DNA of 34,202 nt from Salipiger bermudensis HTCC2601 (GCF_000153725.1 NZ_DS022276.1:4038949-4073150), one strand, 5' to 3'. Counted from the first letter of the stretch, positions 15,159-23,415 are shown. The notes: generated by a model not told the origin, from the sequence alone. Numbers and translations: made by a program.

Positions 15159-16294
15159 TTGCCCATTCGCGCACCGCGAAACTCGTCGCGATCCTGCTTG
15201 CCGGCAGCGCCCATGGCGCGCTGGCGCTGGCCCTGATGCCGGACACGCCCCCAACCCTCATAGAAGGCAGCGGTGGCGCCGCCGAGGCGCGTGTCGGCTC
15301 GAGCTTTCAGGACATGGCCGCCGGCACGCTGAGCGCAACGCCGTCGGAGGACATCGTCGAGGCGGAACCGGTCGAGGAGGCTGCGCTCCCCGAAGAGACA
15401 CCCTCCGAAACCGCCCCAGTGCCCGATGCCGAACCGGTCGCGCCGGAACAGGCCCAGCCTGCTCCGCCGGAGCCCGTGACCGAGACCGCCGAGGCCGTTC
15501 CCACCGAACCGGTCGCACCTGAGCCCGTGGCACCGCTGACCGCCGCCCCCTCGCCCGACGTGGTGGCCGCGCTCGCGCCGCCGGAACCGGACGAGGCAGA
15601 GCAGCCCGAAGAGCTCGAGCCGGAGGCCATCCAGCCTCAGCCCGACGCGACCGAGGACGCGGACCCCGAGACTGCCGAAGCGGTGACGCCGGAGGCGCCG
15701 GAGCCCACGCAGCCCGAGGAGACGACCGAGGCGCTGGCCCCGGAAGAGGAGCCCGAAGAGGAACCGGAAGAAAAGGCCGAGGACGTTCCCGAGACCGCGC
15801 TGGCCAGGTCGCTGCGCCCGATGGAGCGGCCCGACACGCTGCGCCGCCCTGAGCCCGAGCCGGAGCCCGCGCCACGCCGCGAACCCCGTCAGGAGCCGAG
15901 AGAAACCCGGCAGACGCAGCGCGCGCCGCAGGGCAATTCCGACCGCAACGCCCGCGCCGGTCAGGCGCAGGGCAGTGAGACCGCGACGGCCACCCGCAGT
16001 GGCAGTGGCGGCTCCTCGCGAGAGGCCGGCAATGCCGCGGCAAGCAACTATCCCGGCCAGGTCATGCGCAAGCTTAGCCGCGTGCCGCGCCCGCGCATGA
16101 ACGCGCGCGGCGCTGCCGTGGTGGCCTTCAGCATCGCCGGCAGCGGCGGGCTTTCCGGTGTCTCTCTGGCGCGCAGTTCCGGCTCGGCGGCGCTCGACCG
16201 CGCGGCGCTTCAGGTGGTGCAGCGCGCCGCGCCTTTCCCGGCCCCGCCGGCAGGGGCCCAGCGCAGTTACTCGATCCAGATCAAGGCGCGCTGA
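15155..16294 (+). CDS. tonB: TonB family energy transducer
   Basis: A 379-residue protein. A short cytoplasmic start and one N-terminal helix (about residues 9-28, LVAILLAGSAHGALALALM) anchor it in the inner membrane. A long periplasmic spacer of about 200 residues is rich in Pro, Glu and Ala, with EPEPEP-like runs, then basic Arg/Gln-rich and Ser/Gly-rich segments. The last 82 residues (from NYPGQVMRKLSRVPRPRM, with GLSGVSLARSSGSAALDRAAL and APFPAPPAG) are the TonB C-terminal domain that contacts TonB boxes of outer-membrane receptors. It is coupled to exbD by ATGA. The receptor gene next door is only a remnant, so this TonB must serve receptors encoded elsewhere, if any. Confidence 0.93.
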   Translation: MIAHSRTAKLVAILLAGSAHGALALALMPDTPPTLIEGSGGAAEARVGSSFQDMAAGTLSATPSEDIVEAEPVEEAALPEETPSETAPVPDAEPVAPEQAQPAPPEPVTETAEAVPTEPVAPEPVAPLTAAPSPDVVAALAPPEPDEAEQPEELEPEAIQPQPDATEDADPETAEAVTPEAPEPTQPEETTEALAPEEEPEEEPEEKAEDVPETALARSLRPMERPDTLRRPEPEPEPAPRREPRQEPRETRQTQRAPQGNSDRNARAGQAQGSETATATRSGSGGSSREAGNAAASNYPGQVMRKLSRVPRPRMNARGAAVVAFSIAGSGGLSGVSLARSSGSAALDRAALQVVQRAAPFPAPPAGAQRSYSIQIKAR

Positions 16295-16328
16295 GGCCTT
16301 CGCCCGCGCAAGCCCCGCAGAAACAGAA

Positions 16329-16356
16329 ACGCCCCCCGGATCGCTCCGGGGGGCGT
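16329..16356 (+). terminator. Terminator after tonB, shared with the opposing receptor remnant
   Basis: A perfect 12-bp stem (ACGCCCCCCGGA / TCCGGGGGGCGT) with loop TCGC, 34 bases after the tonB stop and 36 bases after the stop of the opposing receptor stump. Its symmetry would let it stop transcription from both sides, although the U-run is weak. Confidence 0.75.
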
Positions 16357-16392
16357 CTCTCTCCGAGCGCCGCGAGGGAAACAGCAGCGGGA

Positions 16393-16500
16393 TCAGAAGA
16401 GCTTGGACAGGCTCACCATGACGGTGCGACCGGGCGCCTTACGGGATGCCAGATGCGAGCTGTAGTCGAGGTCGAAGGCGTTCTCCAGACCGAAACCGCG
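16393..16500 (-). pseudogene. C-terminal stump of a TonB-dependent (probably haem) receptor
   Basis: On the minus strand, TGA at 16395-16393 closes a frame whose last 35 or so residues read FGLENAFDLDYSSHLASRK then APGRTVMVSLSKLF. This is the standard end of TonB-dependent outer-membrane receptors: a penultimate ENLFDRDYREHL-like strand, then PGR and a last beta-strand ending in an aromatic Phe. The frame stays open to about 16588, but residues before FGLEN no longer resemble a receptor, and no upstream barrel or plug exists. The remnant sits between tonB and hmuS, where a haem receptor would be expected, so I infer deletion of most of that gene. Confidence 0.75.
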
Positions 16501-16800
16501 CTTGGTGCAATACAAGGCGCCGACCAGCGCGCCCCGGGTGGCGCGCAGGTTTGCACGCTGTCGTCGCCCACATCCGGGAGCTACGCGTCATCAGGATATC
16601 CCCTCTGGCCAGCCCCATCTCTGATCGGTCGCTGCTGTCATGGGCCGGCATGACACTGGAACAGCCGCGTTTCGAGGCGTCTTTCCGGTTGGTGCTTGCA
16701 GCACACCATTTATCCAAGTAAAACAGTCAAGAACGACCCGCCAGCCTGTTCGTGCCAGCCGTCACTTTCCAGACATCTGCCGAAGGACCGGACTGGCCCC
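16501..16800. promoter_or_regulatory. Region upstream of hmuS
   Basis: These 300 bases lie between the receptor stump and hmuS. They must contain the hmu promoter, which probably faced that of the lost receptor. The stretch 16706-16740 is relatively A/T-rich (CACCATTTATCCAAGTAAAA). I see no clear Fur, Irr or RirA site. A distant GAAGGA at 16782-16787 is the only ribosome-site candidate for hmuS, 13 bases from the ATG. Confidence 0.35.
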
Positions 16801-17856
16801 ATGAGCGACCCGATCGAGACCCCCACCCCATCCGCCATTCGCGCCGCGCTGGCAGACTCTCCCAAGCTGCGCAGCCGCGACCTTGCCAATCAACTCAACA
16901 TCTCCGAGGCGCAGCTTCTGGCCGCGCAGACCGGCCGGGGCGTGACCCGGATCAGCGCCGATCCCGACCTGCTGATGCCCGCCGCCGAAACGCTGGGCGA
17001 GGTCATGGCGCTGACCCGCGTCGAGGCCGCCGTGCACGAGAAGGTCGGCCACTACGCAAATTACCACTCCGGCCCGCATGCCTCGATGGTGCTCAACGAA
17101 GCCATCGACCTGCGCATCTTCCCCAAGCACTGGGTGCACGGGTTCCTCGTCGAGCAGGAGAGTGATCACGGGCCGCGCCGCAGCCTGCAGGTCTTTGACG
17201 CCGCCGGTGACGCGGTGCACAAGATCCACCTGCGCGAGGGCTCAAACCTCGCAGGATGGACCGCGCTGAAGGAGACGCTGGCCACGGGCGACAGCTCCGA
17301 CCGGCTCGAGGTTCGCCCCCGCGAGCCGGTAGAGGCGGCAAAGTCCGACCCGTCGAAGCTCGAGATCCTGCGCAAGGAATGGGCGCGGCTCACCGACACC
17401 CACCAGTTCCTGCGCCTGTGCTCCAAGCTCAAGATGAACCGGCTCGGCGCCTATCGCATCGCCGGCGCGCCCTTCGTGCGCGCCCTCAACCCGATGGCGG
17501 TCGACACAATGCTCGAGGTGGCGCGCGACCGCGAGACCGGCATCATGCTCTTCGTCGGCAATCGCGGCTGCATCCAGATCCATTCCGGCCCGATCCACAG
17601 CCTCAAGCCCATGGGGCCTTGGCAGAACATCATGGACCCGGGCTTCAACCTCCACCTGCGCCGCGACAAGGTGGCCGAGCTTTGGGCGGTCGAAAAACCG
17701 ACCCAGCGCGGCCCGGCGATCTCGGTCGAGGGGTTCGACGCCGAGGGCGGGCTGATCTTCCAGTGTTACGGCATCGGCAAGGAGGGCAACGACCACCGCC
17801 CGGCATGGCGCGAAATCGTCGAGGCCCTGCCCGATAGCGAACAGGTGCCCGCATGA
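16801..17856 (+). CDS. hmuS: Hemin-degrading/haem-trafficking factor HmuS
   Basis: A 351-residue cytoplasmic protein of the HmuS/ChuS/HemS family, made of two structural repeats. Recognisable pieces are the N-terminal LRSRDLANQLNISEAQLLA helix pair, HEKVGHYANYHSG (a haem-side His segment), NEAIDLRIFPKHWVHGFL, and in the second half NRGCIQIHSGPI and MDPGFNLHLRRDKVAELWAV. Family members accept haem from the importer and store or degrade it. The length is normal and no lesion is visible. It opens the hmuSTUV operon: its stop overlaps the hmuT start by ATGA. The ATG at 16801 is chosen because homology begins there; the open frame upstream is not family-like. Confidence 0.93.
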   Translation: MSDPIETPTPSAIRAALADSPKLRSRDLANQLNISEAQLLAAQTGRGVTRISADPDLLMPAAETLGEVMALTRVEAAVHEKVGHYANYHSGPHASMVLNEAIDLRIFPKHWVHGFLVEQESDHGPRRSLQVFDAAGDAVHKIHLREGSNLAGWTALKETLATGDSSDRLEVRPREPVEAAKSDPSKLEILRKEWARLTDTHQFLRLCSKLKMNRLGAYRIAGAPFVRALNPMAVDTMLEVARDRETGIMLFVGNRGCIQIHSGPIHSLKPMGPWQNIMDPGFNLHLRRDKVAELWAVEKPTQRGPAISVEGFDAEGGLIFQCYGIGKEGNDHRPAWREIVEALPDSEQVPA

Positions 17857-18730
17857 GACGCCGCTCCTTCTCCGCCATCGCCGTCAGCTCCGCGGTCTAT
17901 CTCGCCCTCGGCGCGCTTGGTGCCGCGCTGAGCCCCGCCGAGGCCGCCCGCGGCGAGGCCGACACGCTGGCCATCGGTGGCTCGGTAACCGAGATCGTCT
18001 ACGCGCTCGGCCAGGAACATCGGCTGGTGGCGCGCGACACCACCTCGACCTACCCGCCCGAGGCCACCGCCCTGCCCGATGTCGGCTACATGCGCGCGCT
18101 CTCGCCCGAGGGCGTGCTCTCGGTCGGCCCCGACCTGATCGTGTCGGAGGAAGGCGCCGGCCCGCCGGAAACTCTTGCCGTTCTCGAAGAGGCCGCGATC
18201 CCCTTCGTCACCGTGCCCGGCGCGTTCACCGCCGAGGGCGTCGCCGCCAAGATTCGCGCCGTGGGCGACGCGCTCGACGCCTCCGAGGCGGCCGAGACGC
18301 TGGCCGCAGAGGTTGCGGACGAGATCGAGGCAGCCTCGGCCCGTGCGGCGGCCCATGCCGACGCACCCAAGCGCGTGCTCTTCATCCTGTCGGCACAGGG
18401 CGGGCGCCTGATGGGCGCGGCGACGACCACGGCGCCGCCGCGATCATCGAGCTTGCCGGCGGGGTCAACGCGCTTGAGGGCGTCACGGGCTACAAGCCGC
18501 TCTCGGACGAGGCCGCAGCCGCCGCCGCGCCCGACGTGATCCTGATGATGGACCGCATGGGCGATCACGGCGCCAGCCCGGACGAGCTTTTCGCCCTGCC
18601 CGCGCTGGCCGTCACCCCGGCCGCCGAGGCCCGCGCCCTGATCAAGATCGACGGTCTGAAACTTCTGGGCTTCGGCCCCCGGACCGGCGAGGCCGTCACC
18701 GAGCTTTCCACCGCGCTCTACGGAGACTGA
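17853..18730 (+). pseudogene. hmuT: hmuT, periplasmic haem-binding protein, broken by a one-base frameshift
   Basis: The first frame (17853 to about 18419) encodes a signal peptide (to about residue 32), LAIGGSVTEIVYALGQEHRL, DTTSTYPPEA, DVGYMRALSPEGVLSVGPDL and VLFILSAQGGRLMGA, all typical of HmuT/FecB-like proteins. At 18417-18421 one G appears to be missing: reading continues correctly in the next frame as GDDHGAAAIIELAGGVNAL, GVTGYKPLSDEAA and APDVILMMDRMGDHG to the TGA at 18728-18730. The broken product runs on to 18539 as unrelated Ser/Arg/Pro-rich sequence. The site is a GCGCGGCG context, not a long homopolymer, so a sequencing error is possible but not obvious. If real, haem transfer to HmuUV would be lost. 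Confidence 0.9.
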
Positions 18731-18734
18731 CCCC

Positions 18735-19814
18735 ATGGTCGCGCTCACCGATCCCGCCGCGCTCGATGCCCCCGCGCCGCCCGACCGGCTGGCCCGGGCC
18801 CGCCGGCTGCACCTGTGGCTGGCGCTGGCCCTGGTCGCGATCTCGCTCGCCAGCCTCACCGTCGGCGCGACCGGCGTGCAGCTTCTCGACGTGGCGGGCA
18901 GCCTCGCCCGCGGCGAGGCGCTCTCGCGCATTGAACGGGTCGTGCTGCTCGACATCCGCCTGCCCCGGCTGGTGATGGGGCTTGCGGTGGGCGCGGCGCT
19001 GGCGGTCTCGGGCGCGGTGATGCAGGGGCTGTTCCGCAACCCGCTGGCCGATCCCGGCATCGTCGGCGTCAGCGCCGGCGCAGGGCTCGGCGCCATCCTC
19101 GCCATCGTGCTGGGCGGCCTGCTGCCGCCGGCGCTTCTTGGCCTCGCGGGCGCGCATCTGGTGCCGCTCGCCGCGTTCCTCGGTGGCTGGATCAGCACGC
19201 TCCTGCTCTACCGCGTCGCCACCCGCCGCGGACAGACCTCGGTGGCCACCATGCTGCTGGCCGGCATCGCGCTGGCCGCGCTTTCCGGCGCCGTCTCGGG
19301 CGTTCTGGTCTACATGGCCGACGACACCCAGCTGCGCGACCTGACCTTCTGGGGCCTGGGCTCGCTGGCCGGCGCCAGCTGGACAAAGCTTGCCGCGGCG
19401 CTGCCGATCCTGCTGATCGCGGTGAGCGGCGCCATGCTGCTTGGCCGCTCGCTCAACGCGCTGGCGCTCGGCGAGGCCACCGCCGCCCATATCGGCATCC
19501 CGGTGCAGCGCATGAAGCGCCTCGCCATCCTCTGCGTCGCCGCCGCCACCGGCGCCGCGGTGGCGGTCTCGGGTGGCATCGGCTTCATCGGCATCGTGGT
19601 GCCGCACCTGCTGCGCCTCGCCTCCGGCCCCGATCACCGCGCGCTGCTGCCCAACGCGGCACTTCTGGGCGCGGCGCTGCTGGTCGGCGCCGACATGATC
19701 TCGCGCAGCGTCGTGGCCCCGGCCGAGCTTCCGATCGGCATCGTGACGGCGGTGCTCGGCGCGCCGGTCTTCCTGTGGATCCTGCTGCGGCAGCGTGGCG
19801 TGGTGGACCTCTGA
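18735..19814 (+). CDS. hmuU: Haem ABC transporter permease HmuU (FecCD family)
   Basis: A 359-residue polytopic protein of the BtuC/FecCD/HmuU family, with about ten membrane helices. Signature stretches are RLPRLVMGLAVGAALAVSGAVMQG, quoted here as RLPRLVMGLAVGAALAV and SGAVMQGLFRNPLADPGIVG, then SAGAGLGAI and the coupling-helix region ALGEATAAHIGIPVQRMK, followed by GGIGFIGIVVPHLLRL. It forms the dimeric inner-membrane channel for haem. It starts four bases after the hmuT end and overlaps hmuV by one base (TGATG). No lesion is seen. Confidence 0.94.
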   Translation: MVALTDPAALDAPAPPDRLARARRLHLWLALALVAISLASLTVGATGVQLLDVAGSLARGEALSRIERVVLLDIRLPRLVMGLAVGAALAVSGAVMQGLFRNPLADPGIVGVSAGAGLGAILAIVLGGLLPPALLGLAGAHLVPLAAFLGGWISTLLLYRVATRRGQTSVATMLLAGIALAALSGAVSGVLVYMADDTQLRDLTFWGLGSLAGASWTKLAAALPILLIAVSGAMLLGRSLNALALGEATAAHIGIPVQRMKRLAILCVAAATGAAVAVSGGIGFIGIVVPHLLRLASGPDHRALLPNAALLGAALLVGADMISRSVVAPAELPIGIVTAVLGAPVFLWILLRQRGVVDL

Positions 19815-20602
19815 TGCTCGACGCACGCGACATTTCCGTCCGCCTTGGACGCAGCGAGATCCTGAAGGGCATCGATTTTGCCGCGAAGCCCGGTCAGCTC
19901 ACCGCGATCTGCGGCCCCAACGGCTCGGGCAAGACCACGCTGCTGCGCGCCATGACCGGCGACCTGCCCTGCACCGGCACCGTCACGCTCAACGGCCGCG
20001 ACATCGCCCACCTCGCCCCGTGGGAGCTCGCGGCGATGCGCGGCGTGCTGCCCCAGGCCTCGGCGCTGGCCTTCCCGTTCACGGTGCTCGAGGTGGTCGA
20101 GATCGGCCTCTCGCGCGGCCGCGCCGCCGGGCAGACCCGCGCCGCCATGCAGGCGCTGGCGCGGGTCGATCTCGCCCATCACGCCGGCCGGCCCTACCAG
20201 TCGCTCTCGGGCGGCGAGCAGCAACGCGCCCAGCTTGCCCGCGTGCTGGCGCAGGTCGGCGCACCCACCGACGCGGACGGCCCGCGCTGGCTGCTCCTCG
20301 ACGAGCCGGTCTCGGCGCTCGACATTGCACATCAGCTCGAGGTCATGCAGATTGCCCGCGATTTCGCCGATGCCGGCGGCGGCGTGGTGGCGGTGATGCA
20401 TGATCTCAACCTCACCGCCATGTTCGCCGACCGCATCGTGCTTCTGGCCGAGGGCCACGTGCTGTCCGCCGGCACCGTGGCCGAGGTGATGACCTCCGAG
20501 ACCCTCTCCCGCGCCTATGGCTGCCGCCTTCAGGTCGGCACGGCGCCGCCCCCCGGCACCCCGTTCCTGCTTCCCCACGCCGCGCGTCTCGCGGCGGAAT
20601 GA
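19814..20602 (+). CDS. hmuV: Haem ABC transporter ATPase HmuV
   Basis: A 262-residue ABC ATPase. Walker A GPNGSGKTT, Q-loop VLPQASAL, signature LSGGEQQRAQLAR, Walker B WLLLDEPVSALD and H-loop VMHDLNLT are all present in order. It powers HmuU. The ATG at 19814 overlaps the hmuU stop by one base and starts the family-like MLDARDISVRLG; upstream in-frame codons belong to hmuU. The sequence appears intact, unlike hmuT. Confidence 0.95.
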   Translation: MLDARDISVRLGRSEILKGIDFAAKPGQLTAICGPNGSGKTTLLRAMTGDLPCTGTVTLNGRDIAHLAPWELAAMRGVLPQASALAFPFTVLEVVEIGLSRGRAAGQTRAAMQALARVDLAHHAGRPYQSLSGGEQQRAQLARVLAQVGAPTDADGPRWLLLDEPVSALDIAHQLEVMQIARDFADAGGGVVAVMHDLNLTAMFADRIVLLAEGHVLSAGTVAEVMTSETLSRAYGCRLQVGTAPPPGTPFLLPHAARLAAE

Positions 20603-20619
20603 CCCCGAAAGGACCCAAG

Positions 20620-20940
20620 ATGTATCTCGCCATGAACCGCTTCACCGTGCCGCTCGAAAACGCCGCCGAGTTCGAAGAGCTTTGGCTGAGCCGCGACAGC
20701 AAACTGCACGAGAATCCAGGATTCGTGGAATTCCACATGCTCAAGGGCCCGGAAGAGGACGGCGCCATCCTCTACGCCTCGCACACGGTCTGGGAGACCG
20801 AAGAGCATTTCCGCGCCTGGACCCGCAGCGACAGCTTCCGCGCCGCCCATGCCCGCGCCGGCGACAGTCGCAAGCTGCATTCCGGCGCTCCCCGCTTCGA
20901 GGGCTTCGCCACGATCCAGAAGATCGCCATGCCGGCCTGA
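20620..20940 (+). CDS. IsdG/HmuQ-like haem-degrading monooxygenase (ABM fold)
   Basis: A 106-residue ferredoxin-like ABM-fold protein. It shows the three residues that define IsdG-type haem monooxygenases: Asn6 (MYLAMNRF), a Trp in HFRAWTRS and a His in SFRAAHARAG. Such enzymes open haem and release iron with unusual products. Being the last gene of the hmu operon, 17 bases after hmuV, supports haem as substrate, as for HmuQ/HmuD of rhizobia. The ATG at 20620 follows AAAGGA with six-base spacing; an ATG at 20599 overlapping hmuV lacks a ribosome site. A generic quinol monooxygenase of the same fold is the main alternative. Confidence 0.78.
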   Translation: MYLAMNRFTVPLENAAEFEELWLSRDSKLHENPGFVEFHMLKGPEEDGAILYASHTVWETEEHFRAWTRSDSFRAAHARAGDSRKLHSGAPRFEGFATIQKIAMPA

Positions 20941-20994
20941 CCACGCGCCGCGCCCTCCCCGACGAGAGGCGCGGCCTCCCCGCCCCGGCCCCCT

Positions 20995-21044
20995 CTTCTC
21001 TTCGTCGAAAATACTCCGGGGAGTGTGAGGGGCTGGCCCCTCAC
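20995..21044 (-). repeat. Dispersed hairpin repeat, copy B
   Basis: Read on the minus strand this is a 9-bp hairpin GTGAGGGGC-CA-GCCCCTCAC followed by ACTCCCCGGAGTATTTTCGA and CGAAGAGAAG, matching copy A at 10169-10236 in plan and in both conserved blocks. It lies between two gene ends (the IsdG-like gene and the hydroquinone reductase gene), so it may double as a bidirectional terminator. Confidence 0.7.
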
Positions 21045-21117
21045 CGGCCGACGCCAGCCACGGGCGGCGTGGCCGCCCAGACGCGCCCCCCCAGACGCGC
21101 CGCCCGGGCCAGACCAC

Positions 21118-22089
21118 CTACCCCCGCAGCAACGCCGCCACATGCGCCGGTCCCTCGGGACGGATCCCGCTCGGGTTCAGCGCCTTGATCGCGTAGTACC
21201 CGCGGGTGATGTGATCCATGTTCACCGTTGCCCGCACCCCTGGCAGGTCGAGGATTCGCGCCATGTAGGCCGAGAGCCGGGGATAGTCGGCGATCTGCCG
21301 GCGGTTGGTCTTGAAGAGCCCGTGATAGGCGGCATCGAAGCGGATCAGCGTCACGAAGGCCCGCAGGTCGGTCTCGGTCAGACGGTCGCCGAACAGGTAG
21401 CTCCCGGACGACTGCCCCTCCAGCCGCGCCTCCAGCTCGTCCAGCATCGCGAAGACGCCCTCGACCGCCTCGTCATAGGCGGCCTGCGACGAGGCGAAGC
21501 CGGCCTTGTAGACGCCGTTGTTGAGCAGGTCGTAGATCCGCGGGTTGAGCGCGTCGATCTGCTCGGCCAGGTCCTCCGGGTAGAGCCGCAGATCCGAGGG
21601 CACAAGCCCCTCGAAGGCGGTGTCGAACATGCGCAGGATGTCGGCGCTCTCGTTGTTGACCATGATATTGCGCTTCATGTCCCAGAGCACCGGCACCGTG
21701 GCGCGGCCGGTAAACTCGGGATCGGCGCGGGTGTAGAGCTCATGCATGTACCCGGAGGCGAAGAGCGGGTCCTCGTCGGCGCCGTCATAGCCGCCGAAGC
21801 GCCAGCCCTGGTCTGTCATGACCGGGTTCACCACGGTGACCGGGATGATCTCTTCCAGTCCCTTGAGGCTGCGCGCCATCAGGGTGCGCGAGGCCCAGGG
21901 GCAGATATAGGCGACGTAGAGGCGGTAGCGCCCGGCCTCGGCGGGAAAGCCGCCCTCGCCGGTGGGCCCGGCGCTGCCGTCCGGGGTAATCCAGTTGCGG
22001 AAGGACGAGACCTGCCGCACGAAGCGGCCTTTCTCGTCGGCCTTCTGCACCGGTTGCCAGTCCTTGGTCCATGTGCCGTTCACAAGCAT
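21118..22089 (-). CDS. yqjG: Glutathionyl-hydroquinone reductase (Xi-class GST)
   Basis: A 323-residue protein of the YqjG/PcpF/EcM4 family. The N-terminal half has FRNWITPDG and the redox centre YICPWASRT, with Cys63 as the catalytic residue (CPWA, diagnostic for this class), then TVPVLWDMKRNIMVNNESADIL, quoted in pieces as TVPVLWD and NNESADILRMF. The C-terminal helical half has LTETDLRAFVTLIRFDAAYH and HITRGYYAIKALNPSGI. It removes glutathione from glutathionyl-hydroquinones. It is the third gene of a DoxX-dioxygenase-reductase operon, 23 bases after the dioxygenase gene, with GGAAAGG before the ATG. Confidence 0.93.
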   Translation of the reverse strand: MLVNGTWTKDWQPVQKADEKGRFVRQVSSFRNWITPDGSAGPTGEGGFPAEAGRYRLYVAYICPWASRTLMARSLKGLEEIIPVTVVNPVMTDQGWRFGGYDGADEDPLFASGYMHELYTRADPEFTGRATVPVLWDMKRNIMVNNESADILRMFDTAFEGLVPSDLRLYPEDLAEQIDALNPRIYDLLNNGVYKAGFASSQAAYDEAVEGVFAMLDELEARLEGQSSGSYLFGDRLTETDLRAFVTLIRFDAAYHGLFKTNRRQIADYPRLSAYMARILDLPGVRATVNMDHITRGYYAIKALNPSGIRPEGPAHVAALLRG

Positions 22090-22112
22090 GTCGGGTCCCC
22101 TTTCCGGAGATG

Positions 22113-22934
22113 TCAGTAATAGATGAAGCTGCGCATCGAGACCGAGCCGAGGTCGATGGCGTCATTCATGAAGAGCAGCGTGTCGCGCGCGTCGGAGGCG
22201 CCGGCCACGGTGAGCGAGGGCAGGTAGTGATCGACGCTGGGATGCGCCATGCGGAAGAGCTGGCCCATGCCGGCGCGGTCGGTGAGCGCGCCGAGGTCGC
22301 CCTGCCCCAGACGCTCGGCGAAGAAGCCGTCGAACTCCTCGGCCCAGTCATGCGCGGCGCCGCCGCCCCAGCGCAGGGCACGCAGGTTGTGCACCACGTT
22401 GCCCGAGCCGAGGATCAGCACGCCGCGGTCGCGCAACCCGCGCAGCGCCCGGCCGATCTCCACGTGCTCGGAGAGATCCGCCTTCATGTCGATGGAGAGC
22501 TGGAACACCGGCACGTCAGCCTCGGGATAGAGGAATTTCAACACCGACCACGCGCCGTGATCGAGCCCCCAGGTGTCGTCGCCCTCGGCATGGTGGCTGG
22601 CGAGGATCGACACCACCTCGGCGGCCAGCTCCGGCGCGCCGGGGGCTGGGTATTGCTCGCGAAAGAGCTCCTGCGGGAAGCCGTAGAAATCGTGGATCGT
22701 CTCGGGGCGCGCGGTGACGTTGACCAGCGTCGAGCCCTTGGTCATCCAGTGCGCCGAGACCACGAGGATGGCCTGCGGGCGCGGCAGGTTGCGGCCGAGC
22801 TGGGCCCAGCTGCGGGAATAGGCGTTGTCCTCGATGGCGTTCATCGGGCTGCCGTGGCCGAGAAAGACCACCGGCATGCGGTCGGAGGCCGCGAGGCCGT
22901 CCTTCAGCTTTTGCAGTTGTTGCGAGATGCTCAT
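22113..22934 (-). CDS. ygiD: LigB/YgiD-type extradiol ring-cleavage dioxygenase
   Basis: A 273-residue class III extradiol dioxygenase of the YgiD (4,5-DOPA dioxygenase-like) branch. Metal and active-site pieces are VVFLGHGSPMNAI, LVVSAHWMT, GLDHGAWSVLKFLYP, GSGNVVHNLR and a late MAHPSVDHYLP. Such enzymes open catechol-type rings; the native substrate of bacterial YgiD proteins is unsettled. The ATG at 22934 follows AAGGAG; a longer in-frame start lacks any. It sits between DoxX (70 bases upstream) and the hydroquinone reductase, so catechol or quinone detoxification is the likely theme. Confidence 0.9.
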   Translation of the reverse strand: MSISQQLQKLKDGLAASDRMPVVFLGHGSPMNAIEDNAYSRSWAQLGRNLPRPQAILVVSAHWMTKGSTLVNVTARPETIHDFYGFPQELFREQYPAPGAPELAAEVVSILASHHAEGDDTWGLDHGAWSVLKFLYPEADVPVFQLSIDMKADLSEHVEIGRALRGLRDRGVLILGSGNVVHNLRALRWGGGAAHDWAEEFDGFFAERLGQGDLGALTDRAGMGQLFRMAHPSVDHYLPSLTVAGASDARDTLLFMNDAIDLGSVSMRSFIYY

Positions 22935-23004
22935 GGCATGTCTCCTTGGCAGGCAGTGTCGGAAAGGCCGCCGCGCCGAGGCTCCGGCGCGACAGCGGGT
23001 CGTG

Positions 23005-23415
23005 TCAGGCGGTGCGGCGGCCCAGCGGCCAGAGCGCATGGGCACCGTCGCCGATCAGGGCAAGCGCCGCCATCATCGCGGCCCACATCACCGGGTATTC
23101 CCAGCCGCCGCCGGCATTGGACCAGCCAAAGCCGTTGGCCCAGTGGGCGGTGATCGCGGCCCCCAGAAGCACCGGCACCGACACCAATGCCACGAGGCGG
23201 GTCGCCAGCCCGAGGATCAGCGCCACGCCGCCCGCGATCTCGAACAGCATCGTGGCGATGCCGAGCCAGCCCGGCAGCCCGAGGCTCTCGAAGAAGCCCG
23301 CGGTGCCCGCAGGGGTGAAGACGAAGAGCTTGGTAAGCCCGTGCGCGACGAACAGGGCGCCGGTGGTGGCCCGCATGAGGAGCGCGCCGTAAGCGATTGT
23401 CTTTGCATTGGTCAT
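23005..23415 (-). CDS. DoxX family membrane protein
   Basis: A 136-residue protein with four predicted membrane helices. The family-typical start LLMRATTGALFVAHGLTKLF is followed by FFESLGLPGWLGIATMLFE, IAGGVALILGLATRLVALV and a last helix MWAAMMAALALIGDG. DoxX-type proteins are found with redox and thiol/quinone stress genes; the molecular role is unclear. It is the first gene of the operon that diverges from the LysR gene. AAGGA precedes the ATG at 23415. Open frame continues upstream but is antisense to the LysR gene. Confidence 0.88.
   Translation of the reverse strand: MTNAKTIAYGALLMRATTGALFVAHGLTKLFVFTPAGTAGFFESLGLPGWLGIATMLFEIAGGVALILGLATRLVALVSVPVLLGAAITAHWANGFGWSNAGGGWEYPVMWAAMMAALALIGDGAHALWPLGRRTA

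Noticed and set aside
16439-16717. A 92-codon minus-strand frame over the receptor remnant
   Set aside because: It is in a different frame from the receptor-like C-terminus and shows no recognisable sequence.
16696-16800. N-terminal extension of HmuS from an upstream TTG
   Set aside because: The extension has no ribosome site and no similarity to the family, whose sequence begins at the ATG at 16801.
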